A stretch of 5,274 nucleotides of DNA from DATFWK01 sp035259345 (lineage in GTDB: Bacteria > Actinomycetota > Thermoleophilia > Miltoncostaeales > Miltoncostaeaceae), in contig DATFWK010000220.1 of assembly GCA_035259345.1 (NCBI GenBank), positions 1-5,274 on the forward strand, given 5' to 3'. Both the position numbers and the translations under genes were made by a program. The notes below the pieces were generated by a model. That model saw only the letters and a list, made by a program, of their open reading frames with translations, was not told the DNA's origin and searched no databases. Below, one piece after another: positions 5,219 through 5,274 of the stretch; the stretch's first letter is position 1, and each line of letters starts with the position of its first letter.

Positions 5219-5265
5219 GGCATCTCGTGGGGTCGGCCGAGACGACAGGAGATGCCAGGAGACGC
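5219..5265. repeat. Inverted and tandem short repeats at the window end
   Basis: GGCATCTC (5219-5226) is the exact reverse complement of GAGATGCC (5249-5256). The second arm lies within a tandem pair of 10-mers, CAGGAGATGC (5246-5255) and CAGGAGACGC (5256-5265), which differ at one base. A further short pair, TCGTGG (5225-5230) and CCACGA (5265-5270), nests around them. No open frame with a credible start explains the area. The repeats could be a regulator site before a gene beyond the window or part of an integration region. The window ends too soon to tell. Confidence 0.4.
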
Positions 5266-5274
5266 CACGAACTG

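Noticed and set aside
5252..5274. Possible gene start ATG 5252 after CAGGAG running off the window
   Set aside because: The GGAG directly abuts the ATG with no spacing, only seven codons are visible, and the site lies inside a tandem repeat.

Overview
This is a very GC-rich window with dense, strongly G/C-ending codons. It looks like a chromosomal piece of a high-GC actinobacterium. The mix of a subtilase with an Arg-rich Ig-like tail, a small zinc-ribbon/PAS protein and a stand-alone degenerate GGDEF protein recalls Thermoleophilia (Solirubrobacterales-like lineages). That placement is inference from style and gene content. No marker gene here proves it.

Layout. Bases 1-89 carry the last 28 codons of a plus-strand gene that meets, tail to tail, a large minus-strand gene (91-1851) for a secreted subtilisin-family (S8) protease. 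A 110-bp divergent intergenic region (1852-1961) separates the protease from a run of four plus-strand genes. These are a zinc-ribbon/PAS protein (1962-2402), an aldo/keto reductase whose start overlaps the previous stop (2402-3397), a small degenerate GGDEF-like protein (3467-3937) and a TIGR01777-type NAD(P)-dependent epimerase (3963-4844). A short minus-strand gene of unknown function (4841-5092) runs convergently into the epimerase and shares its stop tetranucleotide. It diverges from a complete tRNA-Ala(UGC) gene (5122-5194). The last 80 bases after the tRNA hold small direct and inverted repeats and no convincing gene.

How the genes may work together. Spacing (1-bp overlap, then 69 and 25 bp) suggests the four plus-strand genes could be one transcription unit, with the PAS protein and reductase translationally coupled. 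Two are NAD(P)-dependent oxidoreductase-type enzymes. The other two look like sensory or regulatory folds that have lost, or never had, an attached output domain. No known pathway unites them. The protease is a separate secreted function. No gene-free stretch exceeds 300 bp, and no CRISPR, IS element, rRNA or recognisable phage gene is present.

I do not see a clear new multi-gene system. The items most worth following are the coupled zinc-ribbon/PAS plus reductase pair, the degenerate GGDEF protein, the extremely cationic tail of the protease and the repeat cluster next to the tRNA.
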